From the NCBI GenBank assembly GCA_947623705.1, contig CANQHT010000034.1, positions 1-11,412 of the forward strand: 11,412 nucleotides of DNA, in the 5' to 3' direction. The notes beneath the pieces are model-generated. The model saw only the letters and a program-made list of their open reading frames with translations, ran no database searches and was not told the origin of the DNA. Of the stretch, positions 1-6,210 are shown in pieces. The translations under genes and the position numbers were made by a program. The stretch comes from an uncultured Bacilli bacterium. GTDB lineage: Bacteria; Bacillota_I; Bacilli_A; RF39; UBA660. The first letter of the stretch is position 1, and each line of letters starts with the position of its first letter.

Positions 1-28
1 AATTTAATTATACTATATATTTAAAATT

Positions 29-76
29 TTTCCTAGCAAATTTCCTAATAAATTTCCTAATAAATTTCCTAATAAA
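29..76. repeat. 12-bp tandem repeat, four copies
   Basis: Four head-to-tail copies of TTTCCTAATAAA occupy 29-40, 41-52, 53-64 and 65-76. The first copy differs (TTTCCTAGCAAA); the other three are identical. The array lies 55 bases before the ATG of the broken ATPase gene, in its leader or promoter region. Perfect short repeats like this can gain or lose copies by slippage, but nothing in the window shows that this one does. Confidence 0.9.
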
Positions 77-86
77 ATTTTATCTA

Positions 87-105
87 TTTACCAATAAATG
101 GTAAA
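87..105. promoter_or_regulatory. small inverted repeat upstream of broken ATPase gene
   Basis: TTTACCA (87-93) and TGGTAAA (99-105) are exact reverse complements around a 5-base loop. The repeat sits just before the ribosome binding site AGGGAGG at about 114-120. It could be a small operator or a weak hairpin. It is too AT-rich and has too short a T-run to be a convincing terminator. Confidence 0.4.
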
Positions 106-130
106 ATTGTTATAGGGAGGATAAAATTTT

Positions 131-723
131 ATGTTTTTAAAAAAAATATCAATAATTAATTATAAACTATTTAATAAAGAATTTAATTTAGATAACTTTA
201 ATATTCCTGACGGAACAAATAAGGGAACTGGATTAACTATGATGTAGGAGAAAATGGATGTGGGAAAACAACTATTTTAGATTCAATTGCTATTTCTATG
301 TTAGATTATAAAGCTGAAGTTTTTAATATATATGATTTCAATGATATATCAAAAGAGGTAAATATAAATTTTTATGCAAATGAAGAATTTGATGTTAAGG
401 GGACTATGCCAAATTCTGACTTTAAAGCTATTGGCTTTAATTTTAATGCTAAATTAAGAAATAGGACTCAAAAAAATTACTTATTGAATCCTATAGTATT
501 TGATCAGCAATATATAAGTAATAATCCGGAAAAGCCAAAAAAAGGAAGTCCTGATTTAAGGTTAAGTGTAAATAATCCTTTTTCAGGAAAACGATTTAAC
601 CAAACTGATATATTGTATTTAGATAAAAATAGATTATTTCAAACAAAAACTGGAACATATAAATCAGTCTTTAATAGATTGATTTTTTTATTTACTCACA
701 TTAATAGTTTGAAAGGTTTATAG
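131..723 (+). pseudogene. frameshifted, truncated OLD-type AAA ATPase/nuclease N-terminus
   Basis: This is the remnant of an AAA-family ATPase, probably of the OLD-type nuclease group whose full-length members carry a C-terminal TOPRIM nuclease domain. An ATG at 131 follows a strong ribosome binding site (AGGGAGG) and encodes a start typical of these ATPases (MFLKKISIINYKLF). This frame stops at TAG 245-247, exactly where the Walker A motif begins. The motif, VGENGCGKTT, continues in another frame from 244, so one base has been lost around 243. The second frame runs on with the conserved stretches YDF, VKGTMPNSDFKA, VFDQQYI, NPFSGKRF and ILYLDKNRLFQT, then stops at 721-723. About 197 residues remain, against roughly 600 or more in intact relatives. 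Walker B, the signature motif and any nuclease part are missing. It is most likely a dead gene, perhaps a relic of a phage-defence or mobile locus. A sequencing error could explain the frameshift but not the truncation. Confidence 0.75.
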
Positions 724-784
724 TAAAATTTATAAATTATTTTTATTAGTCATATTTTTAATTTATTAATAACTATTATAGCTT

Positions 785-833
785 AAATCATTTACATGAT
801 TTTACGAACAATTTACTTCATTTTTAAATTGTT
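785..833. promoter_or_regulatory. two small hairpins upstream of the Nudix gene
   Basis: Two neighbouring inverted repeats lie in the 145-base gap between the broken ATPase and the Nudix gene. The first is AAATCAT (785-791) with ATGATTT (796-802), a 7-bp stem and 4-base loop. The second is AACAATTT (807-814) with AAATTGTT (826-833), an 8-bp stem and 11-base loop. Both stems are AT-rich and so weak. The first is followed by only a short T-run, so it could be a poor terminator for the upstream remnant. The second could be an operator. Nothing else was recognised in the gap. Confidence 0.35.
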
Positions 834-840
834 ATTAATA

Positions 841-861
841 TGTTAAAATAATATTGAGGTG
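841..861 (+). promoter_or_regulatory. possible extended -10 promoter and RBS of the Nudix gene
   Basis: TGTTAAAAT at 841-849 matches an extended -10 element (TGn-TAAAAT). No good -35 is seen 17 bases upstream (TTTTTA at 821-826). GAGGTG at 856-861 is a clear Shine-Dalgarno site and ends 7 bases before the ATA codon at 869. A transcript starting about 7 bases after the -10 would begin at the Shine-Dalgarno site itself, so the true promoter may lie further upstream. Confidence 0.35.
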
Positions 862-868
862 ATTAATC

Positions 869-1330
869 ATAAAAAAAGTAAGAAAAGCCGTTAGAACATT
901 TATAATAAAAGATAATAAGGTTGTAGTAATAAAATATACAACTGGAATTAATAAAGATTTTTATGATATACCAGGTGGTAAACTAGAAGATAATGAAACT
1001 TCTTTAGAAGCTGCGATAAGAGAATCTAAAGAAGAAACTAGCTTAGAAATACATAATCTCAAATATGCCGGGAATTTACTAGTGGAATATCCTGATTTAA
1101 TTTATGATTTAGATATTTATTTAACAGATGAATATTCAGGAAAATTAATGGATACAAAAGAATGTCAAGTAAACTTCCAAGACATTCATGAATTACTAAA
1201 AAAAGATAATTTATTTACAGTTATATATTTATTAGATGAAAATCATAAAGATGATTTATGTAATTTAACCCATTTTAAATGGCACTTTATAGTTGATGCT
1301 AATCATCATAAATTAGATGAAATACTCTAA
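869..1330 (+). CDS. Nudix hydrolase with apparent ATA start
   Basis: A small Nudix-fold hydrolase of 153 residues, expected to cleave a nucleoside diphosphate linked to another moiety. The substrate cannot be told from sequence. The Nudix box spans residues 37-59: G37, E43, then R51-E52 and E55-E56, the metal-binding core. Two positions differ from the consensus GX5EX7REUXEEXGU: a Ser at the hydrophobic position (53) and Ser58 in place of Gly. The preceding strand and loop read FYDIPGGK. The N-terminus starts with the codons ATA AAA AAA GTA AGA, correctly spaced from GAGGTG. An in-frame TGA at 860-862 excludes a longer start, and no ATG, GTG or TTG lies between it and the Nudix box. The GTG at 1082 (residue 72) would remove the whole box. 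Either ATA is used as a weak start or an ATG has mutated and expression is reduced. The gene ends 6 bases from the convergent carboxypeptidase gene. Confidence 0.75.
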   Translation: MKKVRKAVRTFIIKDNKVVVIKYTTGINKDFYDIPGGKLEDNETSLEAAIRESKEETSLEIHNLKYAGNLLVEYPDLIYDLDIYLTDEYSGKLMDTKECQVNFQDIHELLKKDNLFTVIYLLDENHKDDLCNLTHFKWHFIVDANHHKLDEIL

Positions 1331-1336
1331 TTTTTT

Positions 1337-2545
1337 TTATTTTCTTTTTCTTCTTCTCTTTCTTCTTTTTCTTTTAATAAGTAACATTAATACAAATAAA
1401 ATAAATATGCCTATCCCAATGGAGACAATCTTATTATTTTTTAAATATACTGGTATAGATAAACTAATATTTTCTTCTAAATAAACATCTTCCATATATT
1501 TATAATCTCCATATTCATAAGTAATTGTTCCCAGTTTATCTCCTTTTTTATTTTTAAAACTTAAAGAATCTATACCATCATAATTATATTTTAATTTATC
1601 TTGATCAATTTTTTCACTATAAATAACAATATCATTTTTAACTTTGACATCATATTCTTTTGTATCTGAATTTTCTACCGGAATACTAAATAAAACATCA
1701 CCTTTATGATATAAAACTTCATCTTTATAATTTTTATTTAAATAATTTACCACGCTTAAAGCATCTTCAATATTATAAGCATTACCATATATTCTTTCGG
1801 CTCCTAAAGTTATTAAAATTAATTCTTTATCGACAACTTTAATTAAAGACGCCATACATAAACCGGCTTTACTAGTAAAACCTGTTTTACTACCAATAAT
1901 GGGACTTAAATCATAACTACTACCTCGGTTATATAAATTAATGGTGGTTTCTACTTTTAAACCATTTTGTAAAGTATAATTTTTTGTTTTATATATTTTA
2001 CTAAATAAATCATTTTTTAAAGCATAATTTAAAATTTCTAAGACTTCTTTTGGTGTACTATAATGTTCTTCTATATCATAACCGGTTACATTATTAAAAT
2101 GGGTGTGTTTTAATCCTAATTCTTCGGCCTTTTTATTCATAAGTCCAATAAATTCTTTAGATGAACCACAAATACCATAAGCAAGAGCGGTTGTAGCATC
2201 TGCACCCGATGGTAACATTGAAGCATATAATAAGTCTAGATAAGTTACTTTATCCCCGACTTTTAAACCCGCAACAGATGCATCAAAAGGTACTTCATTT
2301 AACATGGTACTAGTAATGGTTACGGTAGCATTTAAATCTTTAATATTTTCAATAGCGACAATAGTAGTCATTATTTTAGTTAAACTCGCAATTTTAATAA
2401 CTTCATCGGCTTTTTCTTCATATAATACTTCATCCGTTTCCGGATCATACAATAAAACATAGGGGGACTTTAAATCTGGAAGAGTTAACCCTAAAACTTG
2501 AAAAGGAATTAATAATAAAATTAAAAATATGACAATTTTTTTCAT
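1337..2545 (-). CDS. serine-type D-Ala-D-Ala carboxypeptidase (PBP, peptidase S11)
   Basis: A DacA/DacF-like low-molecular-weight penicillin-binding protein of 402 residues. It trims the terminal D-alanine from peptidoglycan stem peptides outside the membrane. Residues 1-19 form a signal peptide (MKK, then a hydrophobic run, cleavage likely after VLG). Catalytic motifs are present: S54-L-T-K57 (SxxK), S113-G-A115 at the SxN position, and K220-T-G222. Alanine instead of asparagine in the second motif is atypical of the classical S11 enzymes. The part after about residue 280 is a beta-rich C-terminal domain like that of other PBP5-type enzymes. A membrane helix follows at about 373-390, ending in a tail of 12 Lys/Arg residues, so the protein is anchored at its C-terminus with the tail in the cytoplasm. 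The ATG at 2545 has GGTGAT upstream. It lies 15 bases after the stop of LRR gene A, so the two may be cotranscribed; no clear promoter was seen between them. Confidence 0.9.
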   Translation of the reverse strand: MKKIVIFLILLLIPFQVLGLTLPDLKSPYVLLYDPETDEVLYEEKADEVIKIASLTKIMTTIVAIENIKDLNATVTITSTMLNEVPFDASVAGLKVGDKVTYLDLLYASMLPSGADATTALAYGICGSSKEFIGLMNKKAEELGLKHTHFNNVTGYDIEEHYSTPKEVLEILNYALKNDLFSKIYKTKNYTLQNGLKVETTINLYNRGSSYDLSPIIGSKTGFTSKAGLCMASLIKVVDKELILITLGAERIYGNAYNIEDALSVVNYLNKNYKDEVLYHKGDVLFSIPVENSDTKEYDVKVKNDIVIYSEKIDQDKLKYNYDGIDSLSFKNKKGDKLGTITYEYGDYKYMEDVYLEENISLSIPVYLKNNKIVSIGIGIFILFVLMLLIKRKRRKRRRKRK

Positions 2546-2560
2546 ATAACATCACCAACT

Positions 2561-4375
2561 TTATCTATTTTTAATATTTCTATCTCCTAAATTAATTCTA
2601 AAATTATTTTTAAAAAAGTCAACACCAAACTCTTCTAAATTTGGAGCATCAAACTTTTGAACTGTTTCATTACAAAACATAAAACAGTCTTTAGCACTTT
2701 GTAAATTTAATAAAGTTACTTCTTGTAAAGAATTATTACGTCCTAAAAAGTAATTGCCTACTTTTTTTAAACTAGGTAAATCTAGAATTTTTAAAGAATT
2801 ATTATAATAAAGGAATCTATTACCGACAATAAATAATTTAGGGCAATTTAATTCTGCCACAAAAACATTATTATATAAAAATTCATTACCTACTACTTCT
2901 AAATTTGGAATATTGATAACTTGTAACATTCTATTATTATACATAAATTTATCCCCAATTATTTGAACTTTAGGTAAATTTAATACTCTTATACATTTAT
3001 TACTATTTAAAAATTTATTTCCTATTGCTTTAACTTCAGGCAAATTTAATTCTTGTAAAAAATAATTTAACCCTAAAAAATAATCCCCTGCTATTTGTAA
3101 TTTTGGTAAATTTAATTGTCTTAAATTTTCATTCATATATAAAAACATTATTCCTGTTTTTTCTAAATTAGGTAAATATATTTCTTTTAAAGCATTATTA
3201 TGACATAAGAAATTATCCCCAACTTTTTTTAATTTTTCTAACTTTATACTTTGTAATAATTCATTAGAATTTAAAAAATAATCCCCAATTTCTTGTACTT
3301 CTGGTAAATTTATTTCTTGAATAGTAGTATTATAACTTAAAAATTTATCTCTTATTTCTTGTAAAAATAAATTTTCTAATTTAATAATTCGACTACTTTC
3401 ATCAATTACGATCTTTACTTTCTGACCATTTTTTAAAAACAACTCTACTACTTTAATTAAATTATCTTTTTCTATGGTAACTCTTTCAATATCTTTAACT
3501 GTATCTTTAAAAGAATCTTTAATTTTTTTATCATATAAAGAAACACGCTTATTTACTAAATCTAATATAAAATAATCTAATATTAAATATTTTTCTTTTT
3601 CATATCTTTTGACTTCATAATGGTCTATTATAATATTATTTGGGCAATAATATATATTATCTAGTTCATAATTATATTTATAAAATTTACCATCATTTGC
3701 TTTAACATAGCCATTTATTTCCAAAGCATTATTGTGATATTTTTGAACCAAACCATACTCATTAGCAAAGCTTTCGGTTAATCCCGGAATTATATTATCT
3801 AAATTATTCGAAAATGTTGAATCAGGATTATTAACGGTATGATTATATCTATTTTTGATTGATAAAATATGAGCATCATCTTTAGTAAATTGAATACTTA
3901 TCACACTAGTGCCATATCTATCTTGTCTTTCTGGTTTATGATAATCTTCTCTTTTTATGGTATCAACATCTTTTTTGACCGCAAAAAAGACATAACATCT
4001 TTTTAATCTTCCGCCATTAAATGTGCATAATTCTTCACCCGGAGCATAATATTTTTTAAAATTTTGAATATCTTTTTCAGTATGACATTCATACAACTCA
4101 TAGCCTACTTCACTTAATAATTCTTGCGGGTTTTTATTACTTTCTATTTTATTATTCTTTTCTAAATCTATTAAACCATAAATATAATTTTTAAATTCAT
4201 AATCTATTTCTTGTTGCATTATATCGGTATATAAGTTGTGATTTGGTTCAAAATTATCTAGCATAAGTTTTAAAAGTAACCCATCATTTTCTAAAATCGT
4301 GGCAAAATTATCCCGACAAAAATGAGCCATCTTTTCCCCATATAATTTTTTTATTATTCTTAAATCACTTTTCAT
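2561..4375 (-). CDS. LRR protein A: conserved N-terminal domain plus 22-residue leucine-rich repeats
   Basis: A protein of 604 residues from the chosen start, the longest of three paralogs here; function unknown. Two parts are visible. The N-terminal domain of about 335 residues is shared with genes B and C and has the conserved blocks LYGEKMAHFCRDNFAT, LYECHTE, GEELCTFNGGRL, VFFAVKKDV, PERQD.YGTSVISIQFT, LSIKNRYNH and SNNLDNI. The C-terminal part has about ten full 22-residue repeats of the type NLPxLxxIGNxFLxxNxxLQEL plus a partial one at each end, resembling BspA-like LRRs. No signal peptide or membrane helix is seen, so it is probably cytoplasmic. The start MKSDLRIIKKLYGE at 4375 aligns with the starts of B and C. 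An upstream in-frame ATG at 4384 would lie at or before the predicted transcription start. No Shine-Dalgarno site is present. The gene is followed closely by the carboxypeptidase gene. Confidence 0.85.
   Translation of the reverse strand: MKSDLRIIKKLYGEKMAHFCRDNFATILENDGLLLKLMLDNFEPNHNLYTDIMQQEIDYEFKNYIYGLIDLEKNNKIESNKNPQELLSEVGYELYECHTEKDIQNFKKYYAPGEELCTFNGGRLKRCYVFFAVKKDVDTIKREDYHKPERQDRYGTSVISIQFTKDDAHILSIKNRYNHTVNNPDSTFSNNLDNIIPGLTESFANEYGLVQKYHNNALEINGYVKANDGKFYKYNYELDNIYYCPNNIIIDHYEVKRYEKEKYLILDYFILDLVNKRVSLYDKKIKDSFKDTVKDIERVTIEKDNLIKVVELFLKNGQKVKIVIDESSRIIKLENLFLQEIRDKFLSYNTTIQEINLPEVQEIGDYFLNSNELLQSIKLEKLKKVGDNFLCHNNALKEIYLPNLEKTGIMFLYMNENLRQLNLPKLQIAGDYFLGLNYFLQELNLPEVKAIGNKFLNSNKCIRVLNLPKVQIIGDKFMYNNRMLQVINIPNLEVVGNEFLYNNVFVAELNCPKLFIVGNRFLYYNNSLKILDLPSLKKVGNYFLGRNNSLQEVTLLNLQSAKDCFMFCNETVQKFDAPNLEEFGVDFFKNNFRINLGDRNIKNR
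2600..3361 (-). repeat. 66-bp coding repeats of LRR gene A
   Basis: About ten full 66-bp units plus partial units at both ends, each coding 22 residues. Fixed positions are L2, P3, L5, G9, F12, L13, N16 and L19 of each unit, for example NLPKLQIAGDYFLGLNYFLQ. Individual units have diverged but keep exact length, which favours a folded solenoid over decayed DNA. The last unit (TLLNLQSAKDCFMF) has drifted most. Confidence 0.85.
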
Positions 4376-4388
4376 AATTATCATTTAT

Positions 4389-4417
4389 ATTATAACAAAG
4401 ATTTACGAGATATTTAA
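4389..4417 (-). promoter_or_regulatory. extended -10 promoter of LRR gene A (near-leaderless)
   Basis: On the - strand a -35-like TTAAAT (4417-4412) is followed 17 bases later by a perfect TATAAT (4394-4389) preceded by TGT, an extended -10. The -10 ends 13 bases before the ATG at 4375, so the expected transcription start (about 4382) leaves a leader of only about 6-8 bases with no Shine-Dalgarno site. The same element, same spacing and same TTTGTTATAATATA core occur before LRR gene C. Confidence 0.75.
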
Positions 4418-4423
4418 TAATTT

Positions 4424-4705
4424 TTAACCATAAATTCTTTTTAAATAATTTTTTTCATCATTAATTACTAAAACAACAATATCTTTATCTGAAGAATCTG
4501 TAATAACTTTCCCGCATTCATTATCTAAAGAACCAAAATTTAACATTTTTTCTTTTAACAATTCTTCATCCATATATAATACATCGCCAACATGAATTTT
4601 TTTATTTAAATCATAAAATTCTATATTAATATTATATATATTATCATCTTTATCTTGTAATTCATAATTATAATTATCAATTTTATTTATTATTAATTTT
4701 CGCAT
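4424..4705 (-). CDS. 93-aa unknown protein between LRR genes
   Basis: A small acidic and lysine-rich protein of 93 residues, not assigned to any family with confidence. It begins MRKLIINKIDNYNYELQDKD, has a central segment NIEFYDL...VGDVLYMDEELL suggestive of a small beta-barrel, and ends KNYLKRIYG. No cysteine pair, signal peptide or membrane helix is seen. The ATG at 4705 is only 2 bases after the stop of LRR gene B. It has a strong Shine-Dalgarno tract (GGAGAAGGAAG, about 4712-4722) inside the end of B, so it is almost certainly cotranslated with B. The next gene downstream, LRR gene A, has its own promoter just after this stop. That makes C, B and this gene one transcription unit and A the next. 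A partner role for the LRR proteins is only inferred from position. Confidence 0.75.
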   Translation of the reverse strand: MRKLIINKIDNYNYELQDKDDNIYNINIEFYDLNKKIHVGDVLYMDEELLKEKMLNFGSLDNECGKVITDSSDKDIVVLVINDEKNYLKRIYG

Positions 4706-4707
4706 TG

Positions 4708-6198
4708 TTATCTTCCTTCTCCTTTTTCTAAATCATTAATATCCATTCTTGAATGACTTGCTAAAAAATCGTATCCGGCATGTTCTATATTTGGAATATT
4801 AAACTTTAAAATCGAACGATTAAAAAGTAAAAATGAACTACCCGATTCTTTTAAATTTGGCAAATCTAATTCTTGTAAAGTGTTATTTCTCGCTAAAAAG
4901 TAATTTCCTACTTTTTGTAAGTTAGGTAAACTTAAACTAGGATATAAAGATTTATTACTACTTAAAAAATAATTGCCGGTTTCTTCTAAATTAGATAATT
5001 TTAATTTTTCTAAAACTAGATTACAATGTAAAAAGGAATTACCTATTCTCTGTAAATTAGGAAAATTAATTTCTTTTATTGAATTATTCATTTGTAAGAA
5101 ATAATTACCTATTTCTTCTAAATTAGGTAAATTTATCTCTTGTAAGGTATTATTATAATACATGAAATAATCCCCAATAGATTTAAGATTATTATTTTCT
5201 AATTTAATTATTTCGTTATTAGCATTTACCACTATTTTTATTGCATTTTGATTTTTTAAAGTTAAGATAATTTCTTTATCTTGGTTTTTCTTAACAATGG
5301 CAATTTTAGTAATATCTTTAACATCATCAATAAATGCATCAAAAATACCTCTATCATATAAACTTAATTTTTTATTTACTAAATCTAGAACATAATAATC
5401 CAGTATTAAATACTTTTCTTTTGCATATTTTTTTACTTCAAAATTATCAATTATAATATTATTGGGACAATAATAGATATTATTTATTTCATAATTATAT
5501 TTATAATATTTACCATCGCTAGCTTTGACATAACCATCTATTTCAAATTGTTCATCTTTATTAATTTGGATAAGTCCATAAGTATTAGCAAAGCTTTCCG
5601 TTAAACCAGATATTATATTATCTAAATTATTGGAGTAGGTTGAATCAGGATTATTTACTCTATGATTATAACGATTTTTTATAGATAATGTATGGGAACT
5701 ATCTCTTGTAAATTGAATACTTATGACACTTGTGCCATAGCTATCTTGTCTTTCGGGATTTTTATAATCTTCTCTTCTTATGGTATCAACATCTTTTTTA
5801 ATCGCAAAGAAAACAAAACATCTATTTAATCTTCCACCATTAAATGTACATAATTCTTCTTCAGGTGCATAATACTTTTTAAACCTTTGAATTTCTTCTT
5901 CTGTATGACATTCATAAAGATCATATCCCGCTTCACTCAACAATTCTTTTGGTGTTTTAAGAGTTTTTATTTCATTATTGTTTTCAACATCTACTAAACT
6001 ATAAATATAATTTTTAAATTCCCCATCTAATTCTTGCTTTAAAATATCATCATATAAAACATGACTAGGTTCAAAATTATTTAACATAAGTTTTAAAAGT
6101 AATCCTTCAGTTTCTAAAAGTGTGGCAAAATTTTCCCGACAAAAATGAGCCATCTTTTCGCCATACAATTTTTTTATTATTTTTAAATCCTGATTCAT
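4708..6198 (-). CDS. LRR protein B: conserved N-terminal domain plus short LRR array
   Basis: The shortest LRR paralog, 496 residues from the chosen start; function unknown. The N-terminal domain (about 335 residues) closely matches proteins A and C, including GEKMAHFCRENFAT, LYECHTEEE, EELCTFNGGRLNRC, PERQD.YGTSVISIQFT and LSIKNRYNH. It is followed by only five full repeats with partial units at each end. One repeat has 23 residues instead of 22 (LSSNKSLYPSL). No signal peptide or membrane helix is seen. An in-frame ATG at 6243 would add 15 residues, but the start at 6198 is preferred: MNQDLKIIKKLYGEK aligns with the paralogs, and AAGGTGA lies at the right distance upstream. The stop of gene C (TGA, 6203-6205) lies in that ribosome binding site, leaving a gap of 4 bases and strongly suggesting translational coupling. 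No promoter of its own was seen, in contrast to A and C. Confidence 0.85.
   Translation of the reverse strand: MNQDLKIIKKLYGEKMAHFCRENFATLLETEGLLLKLMLNNFEPSHVLYDDILKQELDGEFKNYIYSLVDVENNNEIKTLKTPKELLSEAGYDLYECHTEEEIQRFKKYYAPEEELCTFNGGRLNRCFVFFAIKKDVDTIRREDYKNPERQDSYGTSVISIQFTRDSSHTLSIKNRYNHRVNNPDSTYSNNLDNIISGLTESFANTYGLIQINKDEQFEIDGYVKASDGKYYKYNYEINNIYYCPNNIIIDNFEVKKYAKEKYLILDYYVLDLVNKKLSLYDRGIFDAFIDDVKDITKIAIVKKNQDKEIILTLKNQNAIKIVVNANNEIIKLENNNLKSIGDYFMYYNNTLQEINLPNLEEIGNYFLQMNNSIKEINFPNLQRIGNSFLHCNLVLEKLKLSNLEETGNYFLSSNKSLYPSLSLPNLQKVGNYFLARNNTLQELDLPNLKESGSSFLLFNRSILKFNIPNIEHAGYDFLASHSRMDINDLEKGEGR
4753..5193 (-). repeat. 66-bp coding repeats of LRR gene B
   Basis: Five full repeats plus partial units at each end, with the consensus NLPNLxxIGNxFLxxNxSLxE. 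The unit VGNYFLARNNTLQEL is nearly the same as VGNYFLGRNNSLQEV in gene A, also at DNA level, and in both genes it is third from the end counting the terminal partial unit. One unit carries an extra codon. Confidence 0.85.
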
Positions 6199-6202
6199 TT
6201 TT

Positions 6203-6210
6203 TCACCTTC
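6203..6210 (-). promoter_or_regulatory. ribosome binding site of LRR gene B overlapping the stop of gene C
   Basis: AAGGTGA on the - strand (about 6209-6203) lies 4 bases before the ATG at 6198. Its TGA is also the stop codon of gene C. This site decides the start of gene B: no comparable site precedes the more distal ATG at 6243. Confidence 0.75.

Noticed and set aside
3..104. C-terminus of an upstream + gene with repeated LINF residues
   Set aside because: The frame is open from the window edge to TAA at 102, but it only translates the 12-bp repeat and has no family resemblance. It cannot be supported from this window.
1082..1330. Separate 82-residue gene starting at GTG 1082
   Set aside because: It is the C-terminal half of the Nudix protein; the same frame continues upstream to 869 and includes the Nudix box.
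1331..1345. T-run after the Nudix stop as a terminator
   Set aside because: The eight T bases have no GC stem before them, and the run overlaps the stop codon of the convergent carboxypeptidase gene.
6198..6205. TGA read as tryptophan (Mycoplasma code), joining genes C and B
   Set aside because: Read-through of the TGA at 6203 gives no homologous continuation. Trp is coded by TGG elsewhere, and ku also ends at TGA in a classical ATGA overlap.
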